NCBI GenBank assembly: GCA_019054805.1
Contig: JAHQIY010000012.1
Span: 248,001-312,000, forward strand
Length of the DNA stretch: 64,000 bases
Reading direction: 5' to 3'
Source: Brachionus manjavacas
Taxonomy: Eukaryota > Rotifera > Eurotatoria > Ploima > Brachionidae
Part shown: positions 22,942 to 36,000 of the stretch, piece by piece
Layout: each line of letters opens with the position of its first letter
How positions within the stretch are numbered: the first letter of the stretch is position 1
Position numbers and translations under genes: made by a program
The notes under the pieces: generated by a model
Databases searched by the model: none
Told to the model about the DNA's origin: nothing
Seen by the model: the letters and a program-made list of their open reading frames with translations, nothing else

Positions 22942-23805
22942 AAACATTGGGGGCTTCAACTAATTGATTTGGCAGTGAGTTCCAAATGTTAGCGGTTCTG
23001 TTGAAAAAAAAGTTATCTCTATTTTGTAGCCTCGAAATTTCTTTGGGAAATTTGAAGCAGTGACCTCTTCCTTGGATTTTGGTGACATTATATAATTGCT
23101 TTTACAACGAATTCTATTTCATGCATGAACTTGTATAATTGAATTAGATCACCTCTTTTTCTTTTTTCCAGCAGATTTGGAATGTTCAAAGCCTTTAATC
23201 TTCTTTCATACAATTTGTTTCTAATTGAAGAAACAAATTTCGTAGCTCTGCGTTGAATCCTTTCAACATTCTCACAGTCCGACTTATATAATGATCTTAA
23301 TAAATTACAATCAAAACGAGCGAATGATTTCCTGATGCGACCCAACATTTGATTTGCTTTGTTTGTAGCCTCATTCACTTGAATTTTCCATTTAAGAATT
23401 GTATTGAATATAACTCGATTTTAGTGTCAGACCATCAAACTCATCCGCTTTCAATTTAGCAATTAGTCGTATGTGCGGAACAATATCAAATGCTTTCGTA
23501 AAATCTAGTAGAATTACATCAACAGGAATACATTTGTCTAGACTCATTGAGATGAAATCTAGAGTTTCCAGAATATTAGATATCCATGACATTTTCTTAA
23601 CAAATCCATGCTGTTTTTAGACATAATATTATAGTTCTTTTTATGCTTACCATAATTTTGCAGGTAAATGAAGTTTAAGACACAAGACGATAATTTCTAG
23701 TCGTTAGTTTATCACCTTTTCTAAATAATTGAGATATATTTGCTGATCTGAATTTTATTTGAAGCTGACTATTAGATAAAGACTTTCTCAAAATTAAAGT
23801 TAAAG
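22942..23805 (-). pseudogene. LINE fragment, internally deleted (unit B)
   Basis: Copy of the 15580-16440 fragment. Both main frames (23088-23378 and 23392-23592) translate identically to those of unit A, including the same deletion. Confidence 0.85.
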
Positions 23806-24082
23806 GCTATGGCGAATTCAAGGGGTGGGGAGCTATGGCGGCGCCATACCAATTCAAAGAAAAATTTTAATCAAAAAAAATTTGTTTATTTTCTTGTCAG
23901 AGATTTTTTCTTTGTATGAAAGTCATCATCTTTTTTAGAAAAAATTCTCTTTCATTTGATGCGAAAAATTAGTTTAATTCAATTCATGTATAATGATCCA
24001 AAAAAACACATGTTTAAATGATCGCTTGCTTTGAATTAATACAAACTCTTTTGAAATCTTTTAATTTTAATTTTGTGAAAAA

Positions 24083-25096
24083 ATGTTTAAGAATTTTCTT
24101 TTAAAAAAACCGACGTCTAATAACCCGCCCAATCATTCAATTAACTCAATTGAAAAGTTAATTGAACAAAATCAAATTTCAAATGAACAACAAACTACAA
24201 AGAAAGGTTTAATCGACTAATCAACCTAATCACCCTTTAATCGACTTTCAAATCGATAAAGACAACCGCCGATTTTTACCTATAAGCTATAAAAATTTTA
24301 CATGGCTGGATTATGATGTAACAAAAGACAAGGCTTTTTGTATTTCATGTAGATTATATCCTACATCAATGACAAATAAAGCATTTACAGTCGATGGGTT
24401 TGCAAAATAGAAAAACTGTGTTTCTTATTTTTTAACTCATCAAAAATCAGCCGAAAACATCACTTCTATTGATAGATGGCATAATAAAAAATCGAATAAA
24501 CAAAAATGCATAGTTTTAGTGAACATACACTTTTCAAAAAATATTCAAGAAAAAAGAGAAAATTTAAAAAATAATCAAAATCATCAAGTTATTGGCTAAG
24601 CAGGGTCTGGCTTTCCGAGCCCATGATGAGTCAGAGGGGTCAAATAACATTGGTAATTTTAAAGAATTTGTATTCGAGTAAAGACAATTCTTTATTACAG
24701 TTCACGTATTACAGAAGTTCGAAACTGTAATGGTACAGTAAACTCGATATATAATTTAGTTGAAGGATCTGCAAAACGTCATCATATTTTCAAAGAATTT
24801 CAAAATGAAAATGGTAAAAGTAATTTGACAATTAAAAAACTATGATACTCGTTGGTCATCGAGAGACAAAGCATTTAAATCAAAAAGAGATAATTTACCA
24901 ATTATATTTGAAGCTTTAAAAGTATTTTTTGTTAAACGTTGAGATTTAAAATTTAAAGTTCAAAAATTAAGGAGATAGATGAAAATGATCGTAATCAAAC
25001 CGGTTGTACGGCTAATTCACTTCTAAAATCAATAAGAACATTTGTTTTTGAATGCCCAGATACGGTACCCTGTCCAAACATTGGCCAGTTTGTTTA
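24083..25096 (+). pseudogene. Decayed hAT-family transposase (unit B)
   Basis: Copy of the unit A remnant with the same leader, the same premature stop after DGFAK and the same conserved blocks. It differs in some homopolymer lengths, which move local frames. Confidence 0.8.
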
Positions 25097-25717
25097 AAGC
25101 AAAAATTTTCAATTTACTCAGGTTCTTTATAAAATTAAAATAAACTATAAAAAATTTAAAAAATCACTTTTGTTTATTCAGAGATTTTTGAGCAATTTTT
25201 AACCCTTTGTTCTGTAGGTAAGCTGTCAAAAATTTTCATCTTCGAACGATTTAATATGTAATATTTCAAAAATTTTAAAATAAATTTTTAAAAAATCAAG
25301 TTTAATTAAAATTTGAATTATAAATAGTTGCTTGAACAATATCTCAAGTAAAGTACAATTGATATTAAATAAAAAATTAAATGACATTTAAATTTTAAAA
25401 TCTTAAAAAAATTATATGCTTAGGTATATCAACAAATTTTTTATTTACAATCTGATTTAAAGTTTAACATGAAAATATCAGATTTAGTTAATTTCTCTTA
25501 GGTTGAAAGTAATTTATCTAGAATCAAAATTAATCTAAAAAAATATGCAAAAAGTTTATTTGAAGTTTTAATAAATAGGATTAACTTTTTTATGAATTGA
25601 ATACTAGTTCATTCTAAAATTAAAATTTGTGTTTTTTTTGTAATATTAAATTTTTTAAATGTTTTATAATTGGCTTTTTTTTTATAAATAGAAGTTAATT
25701 TTTTTATTTAAACAAAA

Positions 25718-26227
25718 ATGAATTCACGACAGCAATTAGATCAGCCAGAGGTCAGAATAAAAAGACCTGTCTACAATTATGCCAAGTTTAAAGAAAGATA
25801 TCAAACAAATTCATTCATAGGATTCAGGATTTTACTCACAATCCGTGATTTGTTTGTCAAAAGTTGTTCACCTGGAAAAGATTGTTTGATTCATAATATT
25901 CTCAATCGATTTCCTTTTCTAGTCTGGCTAAGAGAATACAACTTAAAGGAAACATTTTTAGCCGATCTTTTCGCAGGTTTAACTGTTGGAATCATGCAAA
26001 TACCCCAGGGTATGGGCTACGCCTTTCTTGCCACTCTTCCTCCCATCTACGGTTTATACACTTCATTCTTTCCAGCTCTAATATACTTTTTTCTCGGCAC
26101 TTCAAAGCAAATATCTATAGGTACTTTTGCTATTCCTTCACTGATGACCGGCTCTATGATCATCAGGCTCGAAGATAAATTTGCTCCACCGGAAGGATTT
26201 AATAAATCTTTATTAAAAGCTTCATGA
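25718..26227 (+). pseudogene. Truncated SLC26 exon 1, open frame (unit B)
   Basis: The 169-codon frame has the same first 163 residues as the intact transporter (MNSRQQLDQPEV through GFNKS). It then has LLKAS and a stop, encoded by LINE sequence across the junction at 26208/26209. It retains the SLC26 start, upstream sequence and the sulphate-transporter signature (about residues 109-131), but lacks the rest of the membrane domain and STAS. If expressed it would give a short fragment with only the first membrane helices, so function as a transporter is not expected. Confidence 0.9.
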
Positions 26228-27160
26228 TGCACGATGTTGGAGGGAGTATCATATTTTAATTTAAGGATAGATCTAACTGCTGTATTCTGAATTGCTTGTA
26301 GTTTTTTGATATTATTTTCTGAAAATGAATTCAAGCAAGAAAAAGAAAAGTCTAAAATTGATCCGACTAAAGATTTATATAGATTTCCTAGTGTGTTCTG
26401 ATTAAGACCCCATTTTTTGTTTGACAATATCTCAATAATATTTAACAATTTGTCGCAGCGTTCTTTAATTTCGTCTACTAATGTATTACAATTTAATTTA
26501 GAATCAAATTTTATACAAAAAACTTGATTTCTCTTTGGCTCATTATTCTGTTTCCATAAATTTTTAAGTTTAGATTATCACTCTCTTTTTTGTACCTAGA
26601 CAAGACTACTGAATACGACTTTTCAACTGATGTCTTGATTTTCCATTTAATAAGCCATTGTTCTAGTTCGTTGGTGTATTTATTAATCTTATTTTCTAGG
26701 TTCCCTTTTTTGTTATAAATGAAGAATGTAACTAGATCATCTGCGAAAAGCAGAGAGTATTCGTTATTTGTTTTGTTTCTTTTGAGGATGTCTTTAATGT
26801 ATATACAAAATAAAAAAAAACTAAATACTATGAAAATACGCAGTTATTTGATATTCGTCGCTCAAGTGGTCATTCACATTAACCTTAAATTTCCTAGAGT
26901 CTAAAACAGATCTAGTCCAGTTAGTCAAGTAATCAGGTGGATTCATTTTAATCAATTTAGAATGTAAACCTTCATGCCAAACCCCTTTTTTTCCATTTGA
27001 TTAAAAAATCTATCTGAGTAAATTGTGTTCATTAATTCCATGTGATTCGGTTAAAGAATTAGACAAAAGCCGTTTAAATAATGATTTGAAAGATTTGACG
27101 TGTTCGTTTGGATTCAAATCCCAAAGATCTTGAAAAAAATTATTAGAACCAAAACTCAGT
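26209..27160 (-). pseudogene. LINE RT second half (unit C start)
   Basis: Third copy of the same segment; protein reading identical to that of unit B, including the QNTLGNLYKSLVGS variant. The tail is again cut at the junction with SLC26. Confidence 0.82.
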
Positions 27161-28786
27161 TTTGAGACTCGTTTATAACAACTAGAAATGAAAAAACATA
27201 GAGAATTTTGTTTCTTTCACAGAAATTGCTTTATCCTTTTTTTAACTTACTAAATCAAATTACCTTTAAAAGTAAATTTATTAAATATAAAATAAAATCT
27301 AATCTTTTTGATAAATATCTGTTTTCTATGCTACTTTTTCTTTCTAAAAATAATATTTAACTAAACTTGATAACAATTGAACATCAATTCTTAAGAAAAA
27401 ATATTTTTCAATTGCATTTTTTTCGCTTTTATTTTTTTTCTTTTCTGATTAAAAAAAAATTAATAGAAAATTAGATAAAATACCAATATTACACGCGAAT
27501 CTTTATTTTAAATTCATAATAGAACATGTCTTTGGAGAAAATTTATTTTGCGATTTAAGAAAAGTATTTTAGATCACATGTTGTTCTTTAAAAAATAAGT
27601 CACCCTCCTATTTTTTCATCCGGGCTTGGGACCGGCTTACGGCAGAGTTATGACGGCGTCTTCCCTAAGAAGCACGTGGGACGTTCATCATAAACAGCGC
27701 CACTCATCCGAGCACTTAAAGGCTGCGAACTCGACAACTATTTAGACTAGCTTGGAACCAAAAACCAAGCGACATTCTCTTTAAGAGAGAATATCTTAAC
27801 TTTAGCGCTTCCAAAGTTACGGCTATCCAAAGAGGGTCAGCTGTAGAACAAGTTCTCGCTCTGCTAAGATTCTATACTGGGTGATGGTCGAAGCCAGCGG
27901 CACCCTCATACGACAAGACTAGGACAAAGACCCGTAGATCTATGTACTCGTAATACAGCTCTTCTTCGGACTCGTAGAAGACCACATTGTGTGGCTGCCA
28001 CCACCCTCCTCTTTTCTCATCCTGGGCTTGGGACCGGCTTACGGCAGAGTTATGGCGCAGCTAATTCTTAGTTTTATCGATCAAAGTAGATCTTAGTTTT
28101 ATAGTTTTATACATCAAAGAAAAAATTTGTGACATTCTAGTTAGAATGAATTGTTATTATAGACCAGAAAATAAATATTTTTATTATTTAAAAAATTTTC
28201 ATATATTTTAAATAAAATTAAAGTAAAAATTTAATTGAGAAAAACCAAAATTAAAAAAAAATAAACTGCAAATATTTTCTTATTTTTTCATACACAATTT
28301 TTTAATTCTTTACTATTAAAAAAGTTATTCTCCTTTCAAAATCCCCGATGTGAGTATACTGATCAATTAGCCATCCTACTCAAATAAAAAAACATATTTT
28401 AATAAAGTAATAATAAAAAAATAAAACCTATCAATTAAAATGGTTTTTTTTTTGTCAGTACAAAATTATTAAATAGTTCTCAACATAAATATATATGTCA
28501 GTCGTTTAGCTTTTTTGTCAGAATAGTCAGTTTTTTATAGTCAGCTATAATAGATTAAATTAGTCACCAGTTTTTTGTTATTTTTGTCATCTTAAAAAAA
28601 TTAAATTTGTTACCCCCTAAAAATTCAAGTCATTAAGCCAAGTTAAAGTCCGGAGTTGTAAATTAATTTTTTTTCAAAAGTCCTATTCAAAGACTTTTAT
28701 TTATTTATTATTTAAATATAAATTATGTTAATCTTGACGACTCAAAGTTTCGAGATCCCAAAGTCTATTTTTTCTCCAGTTTAACA

Positions 28787-29280
28787 CAGAGTTGTTTAAA
28801 AGTCACAAGTCTCAAGTCAAGTCCAAGTCAAGACTTTGATTTTTTTTTATTATCTTACTTTTATTTTTTTTTCAGCTTAAAAGTCCAAAATTTTGACTGC
28901 CAAGCTGAAAGACCGCCTTCCTAAAGGTTGGCCGGTTTTTTTGCCGCCAGATTAATTCAGACTGTTTATTTTATTGTAAAAAATCTTCCGTGTAATGAAC
29001 CGGTTTGTTTTGTCCGTATCCAACACTAGCAAAAATTGGCTTATGAATTGGAACAAAAGTTGGCCTGAAGCAAATCGACCACAAAAATGGTAAAAACATA
29101 TTGAACCAGTCCAGGTCATAGATTTTGTCCAGTTAAAGACATAGCAGCACGGTAAAGGCTAAAATGAGCACAAATGCAAAAAAATCTCAAATTCAGTCTT
29201 GACGAACCACCAACAAAGAATTTTTAATTTTAAAAAAAAGTCGGGACTTGGACTTTTTTAAACACTTTTAAACAACTATG
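28787..29280. mobile_element. hAT-type MITE (unit C)
   Basis: Third copy, with GTTTAACA at 28779-28786 and 29281-29288. Same interior as the other two apart from homopolymer lengths. Confidence 0.88.
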
Positions 29281-30307
29281 GTTTAACATATTAATCAATA
29301 AATGTGAAGTTTTTTAACTATTGCAAGAAAATTCTGAAATATGGAAAATCTATATTCATTAAAAAAACCATTTGTATAAAATTTTATTTAATTTAAACCC
29401 TGATCTAACATATTTGAAAAAACAATATAAAGTCCGACTTGGACTAAAATATTGCACTTTAAAACAACTCTGATCTTTTATTTTGTTGTTAATGAGTTAG
29501 TATAATTAAATTAATAATCTGGTTTTTAAAAAAATGCTTCATTTTTTTGAAATTTAAAAGCATAAGTGTTCTTATTCATAAGAGTTTTTTTTTTCCGTCG
29601 CTCAAGTGTTCATTCACATTTACCTTAAATGTTCTAGAGTCTTAAATGTTCTAGAGTCGTGTTAAAGATCTGTAATCGGTTTTTAATAAACAATGTTTAA
29701 TATTTTAAAAGCTTTATTTACGATATTGAACGTTCTGAAGTTCTAAGAATGGAATTCTTATTTATACCTATATGCTCGTGTAAAGAACACGAGCTTATAA
29801 TTAAGTCAAGATGCGAGCAATTAACTTACATTTTAATTTGTTTTAAAATTGAGTTTTAAAAATCATCTTAAAGTCAAAAAAGAATAAGATTTTAAACAAT
29901 AAAAAAGAAAAAGGAAAAATTTTACCAAATAAGTATTTTTTTAGATGTTTCTAAATCAATTCCTATTAAATTTATTACCTATTTTAAATTCTATTATGTA
30001 AAAAAAATTCTTTTTTGAAAAATGAAAATATATAAATTTAAATACTCTTTGATTTAGAGAAAAAATGTTCGTTTTAAATTGATAAACAAATTCTTAAAAA
30101 AATAGTTTATAAGTTTATTTTCTTTTAACTTTTGTTGTACTAAAACAAATAAGTCAAGATGTGAGCTTAATGCTTAATGTATATGTCAATATTTCGAAGC
30201 GTCTAACTTTTGAGATGCCTGACAAGTATAATTCTTACTTATCTTTGTGCATCAGTTGACAAGCTGATGAATAAGTGATTATTCAGGGTAATAGATCTAA
30301 CCATTAA

Positions 30308-31170
30308 AAAACATTGGGGGCTTCAACTAATTGATTTGGCAGTGAGTTCCAAATGTTAGCGGTTCTGTTGAAAAAAGTTATCTCTATTTTGTAGCCTCGA
30401 AATTTCTTTGGGAAATTTGAAGCAGTGACCTCTTCCTTGGATTTTGGTGACATTATATAATTGCTTTTACAACGAATTCTATTTCATGCATGAACTTGTA
30501 TAATTGAATTAGATCACCTCTTTTTCTTTTTTCCAGCAGATTTGGAATGTTCAAAGCCTTTAATCTTCTTTCATACAATTTGTTTCTAATTGAAGAAACA
30601 AATTTCGTAGCTCTGCGTTGAATCCTTTCAACATTCTCACAGTCCGACTTATATAATGATCTTAATAAATTACAATCAAAACGAGCGAATGATTTCCTGA
30701 TGCGACCCAACATTTGATTTGCTTTGTTTGTAGCCTCATTCACTTGAATTTTCCATTTAAGAATTGTATTGAATATAACTCGATTTTAGTGTCAGACCAT
30801 CAAACTCATCCGCTTTCAATTTAGCAATTAGTCGTATGTGCGGAACAATATCAAATGCTTTCGTAAAATCTAGTAGAATTACATCAACAGGAATACATTT
30901 GTCTAGACTCATTGAGATGAAATCTAGAGTTTCCAGAATATTAGATATCCATGACATTTTCTTAACAAATCCATGCTGTTTTTAGACATAATATTATAGT
31001 TCTTTTTATGCTTACCATAATTTTGCAGGTAAATGAAGTTTAAGACACAAGACGATAATTTCTAGTCGTTAGTTTATCACCTTTTCTAAATAATTGAGAT
31101 ATATTTGCTGATCTGAATTTTATTTGAAGCTGACTATTAGATAAAGACTTTCTCAAAATTAAAGTTAAAG
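30308..31170 (-). pseudogene. LINE fragment, internally deleted (unit C)
   Basis: Third copy, with frames 30453-30743 and 30757-30957 identical in protein sequence to those of units A and B. Confidence 0.85.
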
Positions 31171-31449
31171 GCTATGGCGAATTCAAGGGGTGGGGAGCTA
31201 TGGCGGCGCCATACCAATTCAAAGAAAAATTTTAATCAAAAAAATTTGTTTATTTTCTTGTCAGAGATTTTTTCTTTGTATGAAAGTCATCATCTTTTTT
31301 AGAAAAAAAAATTCTCTTTCATTTGATGCGAAAAATTAGTTTAATTCAATTCATGTATAATGATCCAAAAAAACACATGTTTAAATGATCGCTTGCTTTG
31401 AATTAATACAAACTCTTTTGAAATCTTTTAATTTTAATTTTGTGAAAAA

Positions 31450-32467
31450 ATGTTTAAGAATTTTCTTTTAAAAAAACCGACGTCTAATAACCCGCCCAAT
31501 CATTCAATTAACTCAATTGAAAAGTTAATTGAACAAAATCAAATTTCAAATGAACAACAAACTACAAAGAAAGGTTTAATCGACTAATCAACCTAATCAC
31601 CCTTTAATCGACTTTCAAATCGATAAAGACAACCGCCGATTTTTACCTATAAGCTATAAAAATTTTACATGGCTGGATTATGATGTAACAAAAGACAAGG
31701 CTTTTTGTATTTCATGTAGATTATATCCTACATCAATGACAAATAAAGCATTTACAGTCGATGGGTTTGCAAAATAGAAAAACTGTGTTTCTTATTTTTT
31801 AACTCATCAAAAATCAGCCGAAAACATCACTTCTATTGATAGATGGCATAATAAAAAATCGAATAAACAAAAATGCATAGTTTTAGTGAACATACACTTT
31901 TCAAAAAATATTCAAGAAAAAAGAGAAAATTTAAAAAAAATAATCAAAATCATCAAGTTATTGGCTAAGCAGGGTCTGGCTTTCCGAGCCCATGATGAGT
32001 CAGAGGGGTCAAATAACATTGGTAATTTTAAAGAATTTGTATTCGAGTAAAGACAATTCTTTATTACAGTTCACGTATTACAGAAGTTCGAAACTGTAAT
32101 GGTACAGTAAACTCGATTTATAATTTAGTTGAAGGATCTGCAAAACGTCATCATATTTTCAAAGAATTTCAAAATGAAAATGGTAAAAGTAATTTGACAA
32201 TTAAAAAACTATGATACTCGTTGGTCATCGAGAGACAAAGCATTTAAATCAAAAAGAGATAATTTACCAATTATATTTGAAGCTTTAAAAGTATTTTTTT
32301 GTTAAACGTTGAGATTTAAAATTTAAAGTTCAAAAATTAAGGAGATAGATGAAAATGATCGTAATCAAACCGGTTGTACGGCTAATTCACTTCTAAAATC
32401 AATAAGAACATTTGTTTTTGAATGCCCAGATACGGTACCCTGTCCAAACATTGGCCAGTTTGTTTAA
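31450..32467 (+). pseudogene. Decayed hAT-family transposase (unit C)
   Basis: Third copy, equally broken. Its position directly upstream of the intact SLC26 gene (about 620 bp before the start codon) shows that the insertion predates the triplication. Confidence 0.8.
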
Positions 32468-32989
32468 AGCAAAAAATTTTCAATTTACTCAGGTTCTTTA
32501 TAAAATTAAAATAAACTATAAAAAATTTAAAAAATCACTTTTGTTTATTCAGAGATTTTTGAGCAATTTTTAACCCTTTGTTCTGTAGGTAAGCTGTCAA
32601 AAATTTTCATCTTCGAACGATTTAATATGTAATATTTCAAAAATTTTAAAATAAATTTTTAAAAAATCAAGTTTAATTAAAATTTGAATTATAAATAGTT
32701 GCTTGAACAATATCTCAAGTAAAGTACAATTGATATTAAATAAAAAATTAAATGACATTTAAATTTTAAAATCTTAAAAAAATTATATGCTTAGGTATAT
32801 CAACAAATTTTTTATTTACAATCTGATTTAAAGTTTAACATGAAAATATCAGATTTAGTTAATTTCTCTTAGGTTGAAAGTAATTTATCTAGAATCAAAA
32901 TTAATCTAAAAAAATATGCAAAAAGTTTATTTGAAGTTTTAATAAATAGGATTAACTTTTTTATGAATTGAATACTAGTTCATTCTAAA

Positions 32990-33087
32990 ATTAAAATTTG
33001 TGTTTTTTTGTAATATTAAATTTTTTAAATGTTTTATAATTGGCTTTTTTTTTATAAATAGAAGTTAATTTTTTTATTTAAACAAAA
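32990..33087 (+). promoter_or_regulatory. Probable SLC26 core upstream region
   Basis: A TATAAATA-like element at about 33053-33060 lies 28 bp before the start codon, with a poly-T run before it. It is retained at the same place in the truncated copies (before 18361 and 25718). The assignment as a promoter is inference; the whole region is AT-rich, so the match is weak evidence. Confidence 0.3.
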
Positions 33088-36000
33088 ATGAATTCACGAC
33101 AGCAATTAGATCAGCCAGAGGTCAGAATAAAAAGACCTGTCTACAATTATGCCAAGTTTAAAGAAAGATATCAAACAAATTCATTCATAGGATTCAGGAT
33201 TTTACTCACAATCCGTGATTTGTTTGTCAAAAGTTGTTCACCTGGAAAAGATTGTTTGATTCATAATATTCTCAATCGATTTCCTTTTCTAGTCTGGCTA
33301 AGAGAATACAACTTAAAGGAAACATTTTTAGCCGATCTTTTCGCAGGTTTAACTGTTGGAATCATGCAAATACCCCAGGGTATGGGCTACGCCTTTCTTG
33401 CCACTCTTCCTCCCATCTACGGTTTATACACTTCATTCTTTCCAGCTCTAATATACTTTTTTCTCGGCACTTCAAAGCAAATATCTATAGGTACTTTTGC
33501 TATTCCTTCACTGATGACCGGCTCTATGATCATCAGGCTCGAAGATAAATTTGCTCCACCGGAAGGATTTAATAAATCATTAGAGAATTTAACTCATGGA
33601 ATGGACACTTCAAATTTTCTGAGTGAAGATAGAGAAGAGGCTAGGGCGCTTATTGCAATATCGTCAGCGTTTTGGATCGGGATTATTCATTTGGTCATGT
33701 TTTGCTTCAATTTGGGTTTCATAACATCGTTTCTAAGCGAGCCGATGATAAATGGATTTCTAACAGGCAATTTAAATAGAAAAAAAAAAGAGACAGATTT
33801 TAGTTTAATTTTTATTTAAAGGAAGTGCAATTCATGTGTTAACTTCACAAGTAAAATCAGTGTTGGGAATTTCGTTGAAAAAGTATTCAGGAGCATTTCA
33901 AATTCCACTTGTAAATTTTCTTTGATTCTTTAAAATATTTAAATTTTTGTCTTAAAATAGATTTGGTATGAGACCATAATGAAAATTCCGCAAGCAAACA
34001 TTGCTACGATAGTTACTTCTGTAATTTGTATTGCTATTATGTTAGTGGTGAAAATGTATATCAATGAAAAATTTGCCAAAAAATTCAAAGGTAAAATAAA
34101 AAAAAGGTGTTAATGAAATTTTTTGTTTTTGTTTTTTTTTTAATTTAAATAATCACGAAATTTTTATGGGCTTGGTCAATTTTGTTACCAATTAATCCTA
34201 ATTTTGTGATTATTTACCCTAATCAAATTTTTAGTTGTTAATTATTTAAACATACAAAAAATTCCTAGCTAAAAAATATTTTTTGCTCAGTAAAATTATA
34301 ATGTAGAAATCAATAGAAATAATGTAGAAATTTTACCAAGAAATTTTCAATTCTGAAATATTTGAATAAATTTTTTAATAAAAGAGATAATTTAGTTCTT
34401 CAAAATACTTAGTGTTAACAGATGTCAGCAAAAACTCTGCATGTTAGTTGCAGAGTTAATTAGAATACTTTTTAATAGGGTGCTAAGTGCAGAGATTGTT
34501 GCAGACTTATTTTATTGCATTTAACTAATTTATCTCTTTAAATAAAAAAGTTATTCAATTTTTTATGAATTCAAACAAATGTCATTGAATAAAAACAAAC
34601 TTAACAACTCCACTTAAGTTGTTTAATTATAAATTTTTTTAAGTTTTAAGACAAATATTTAGTTTTTATTAGTAAGGCTTTTTTTCATTTTTTGTTTATT
34701 GTGTAGATTTTCTTGTCATTTGACTTCGAAATATTAAGTTCATATTCTACATGGGAAAATGCCTGTTTTCGGAATTTTTGATTAAGACACAAAATTTATT
34801 ATTTTTAAAGTTATCTATTAAATTATATCAAATTAGACAAAATTTTAAGAAAAGAAAAAGTTTGAACAAAACTTTTTAAGTTCATTCTCTGTATCTGATT
34901 ACTCTAACTTTAAAAATTTATAATCATTTTATACACATTATTAGACACAGGTTTCGCCTAATTTTTCTTAGGAAAGCGTATTAAGAGTTATTTTATTTTA
35001 TTTCAAAAATTACAAATATTTTTTTTTTAAAAAAAATATAAAAAAATAAAAAAAAATTCACAATTAATAATGAAAATGATTTTGTGAAGTTCGGTGCAAA
35101 ACAACAATAAAAGTACAAAAAAATTAAATATCGGAACAATGAACTACGCTCGATTATATTGAAATTTAATTTCTGCTAAACTCTGCAAATTTAGCAGACC
35201 TTAATATTTGATGCAGCTTTGAAAGTTGCGCTGTGTTGCATTTACAGAACTAAGTTTAAACCTTTAGAAAATTAGTTATTCAATTTTTTTACATTTTTTT
35301 CTGTTCGTTTTTTCATTTTGTGCTGAATTTCACAAAACCTCAAAAACCCAGTTTAAAGGTTAATCAACAGGATAGTGAACCTATCTTAAAGGCTGATTTA
35401 AACTTCATTTATTTAAATTTTATTTAAAATTTTTCATTTAAAGTTGAGCAATTCAAAAAAATCAAATTAATGTTTTGAAAATTATCAGCTTAAATGCTGA
35501 AAGCCTCAACATTGATTTTTTAATGATTTTTTAATCACAAAGCAGTGTAATGTTTTTTTACCATTTTTCGGTTTTGCAATCGGTTCATTTAAATTATTGC
35601 TTTTCATTATCAGTTTTTCTTTTAAATTTAAAGCTGAAATATTATAAAATAAACATTTAAAAGTTAACTAAACTAAATAAAATATTTCCTAAATTAGTAG
35701 TTCCAAATCGATGCGTAAATTGGGACACACAATAATTTCAATAAATAAAAGATTGGAGAAAGGGTGAGATTCTACATTTTAAAAAAGTAAAATAGTATTT
35801 TTAGTCTCTAGCTTGTTTTACAATTACTCGAAATAAACAAAATATCATTCTAAATTAAAAGAGTAATAAACTTTTATTTTTTATTAAATTAAAAAAAATT
35901 GACTTAATTTTTATTTTGTATAAAATAAAAATAATTAAATATTTTTTTAGTTCCAATTCCCATTGAACTTCTGATAGTAAAATTGAATCTTAGAAAAAAA

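Larger units (their letters stand above)
18851..26208. repeat. Tandem unit B (7358 bp)
   Basis: This is the second direct copy. It begins in the LINE sequence fused directly to the truncated SLC26 exon of unit A (AATAAATC|TTTATTAAAAGC) and ends at the equivalent SLC26 position. Content and order match unit A. Differences are mainly homopolymer lengths, with few substitutions. Confidence 0.95.
26209..33578. repeat. Tandem unit C (7370 bp)
   Basis: This third direct copy passes at its right end, without a break, into the rest of the intact SLC26 exon 1 (divergence from the junction copies starts at 33579). It therefore contains the original exon. It carries private variants, for example GGCTTACGGCAGAG near 27635 where units A and B have GGCATACGGCATAG. 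Confidence 0.95.
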
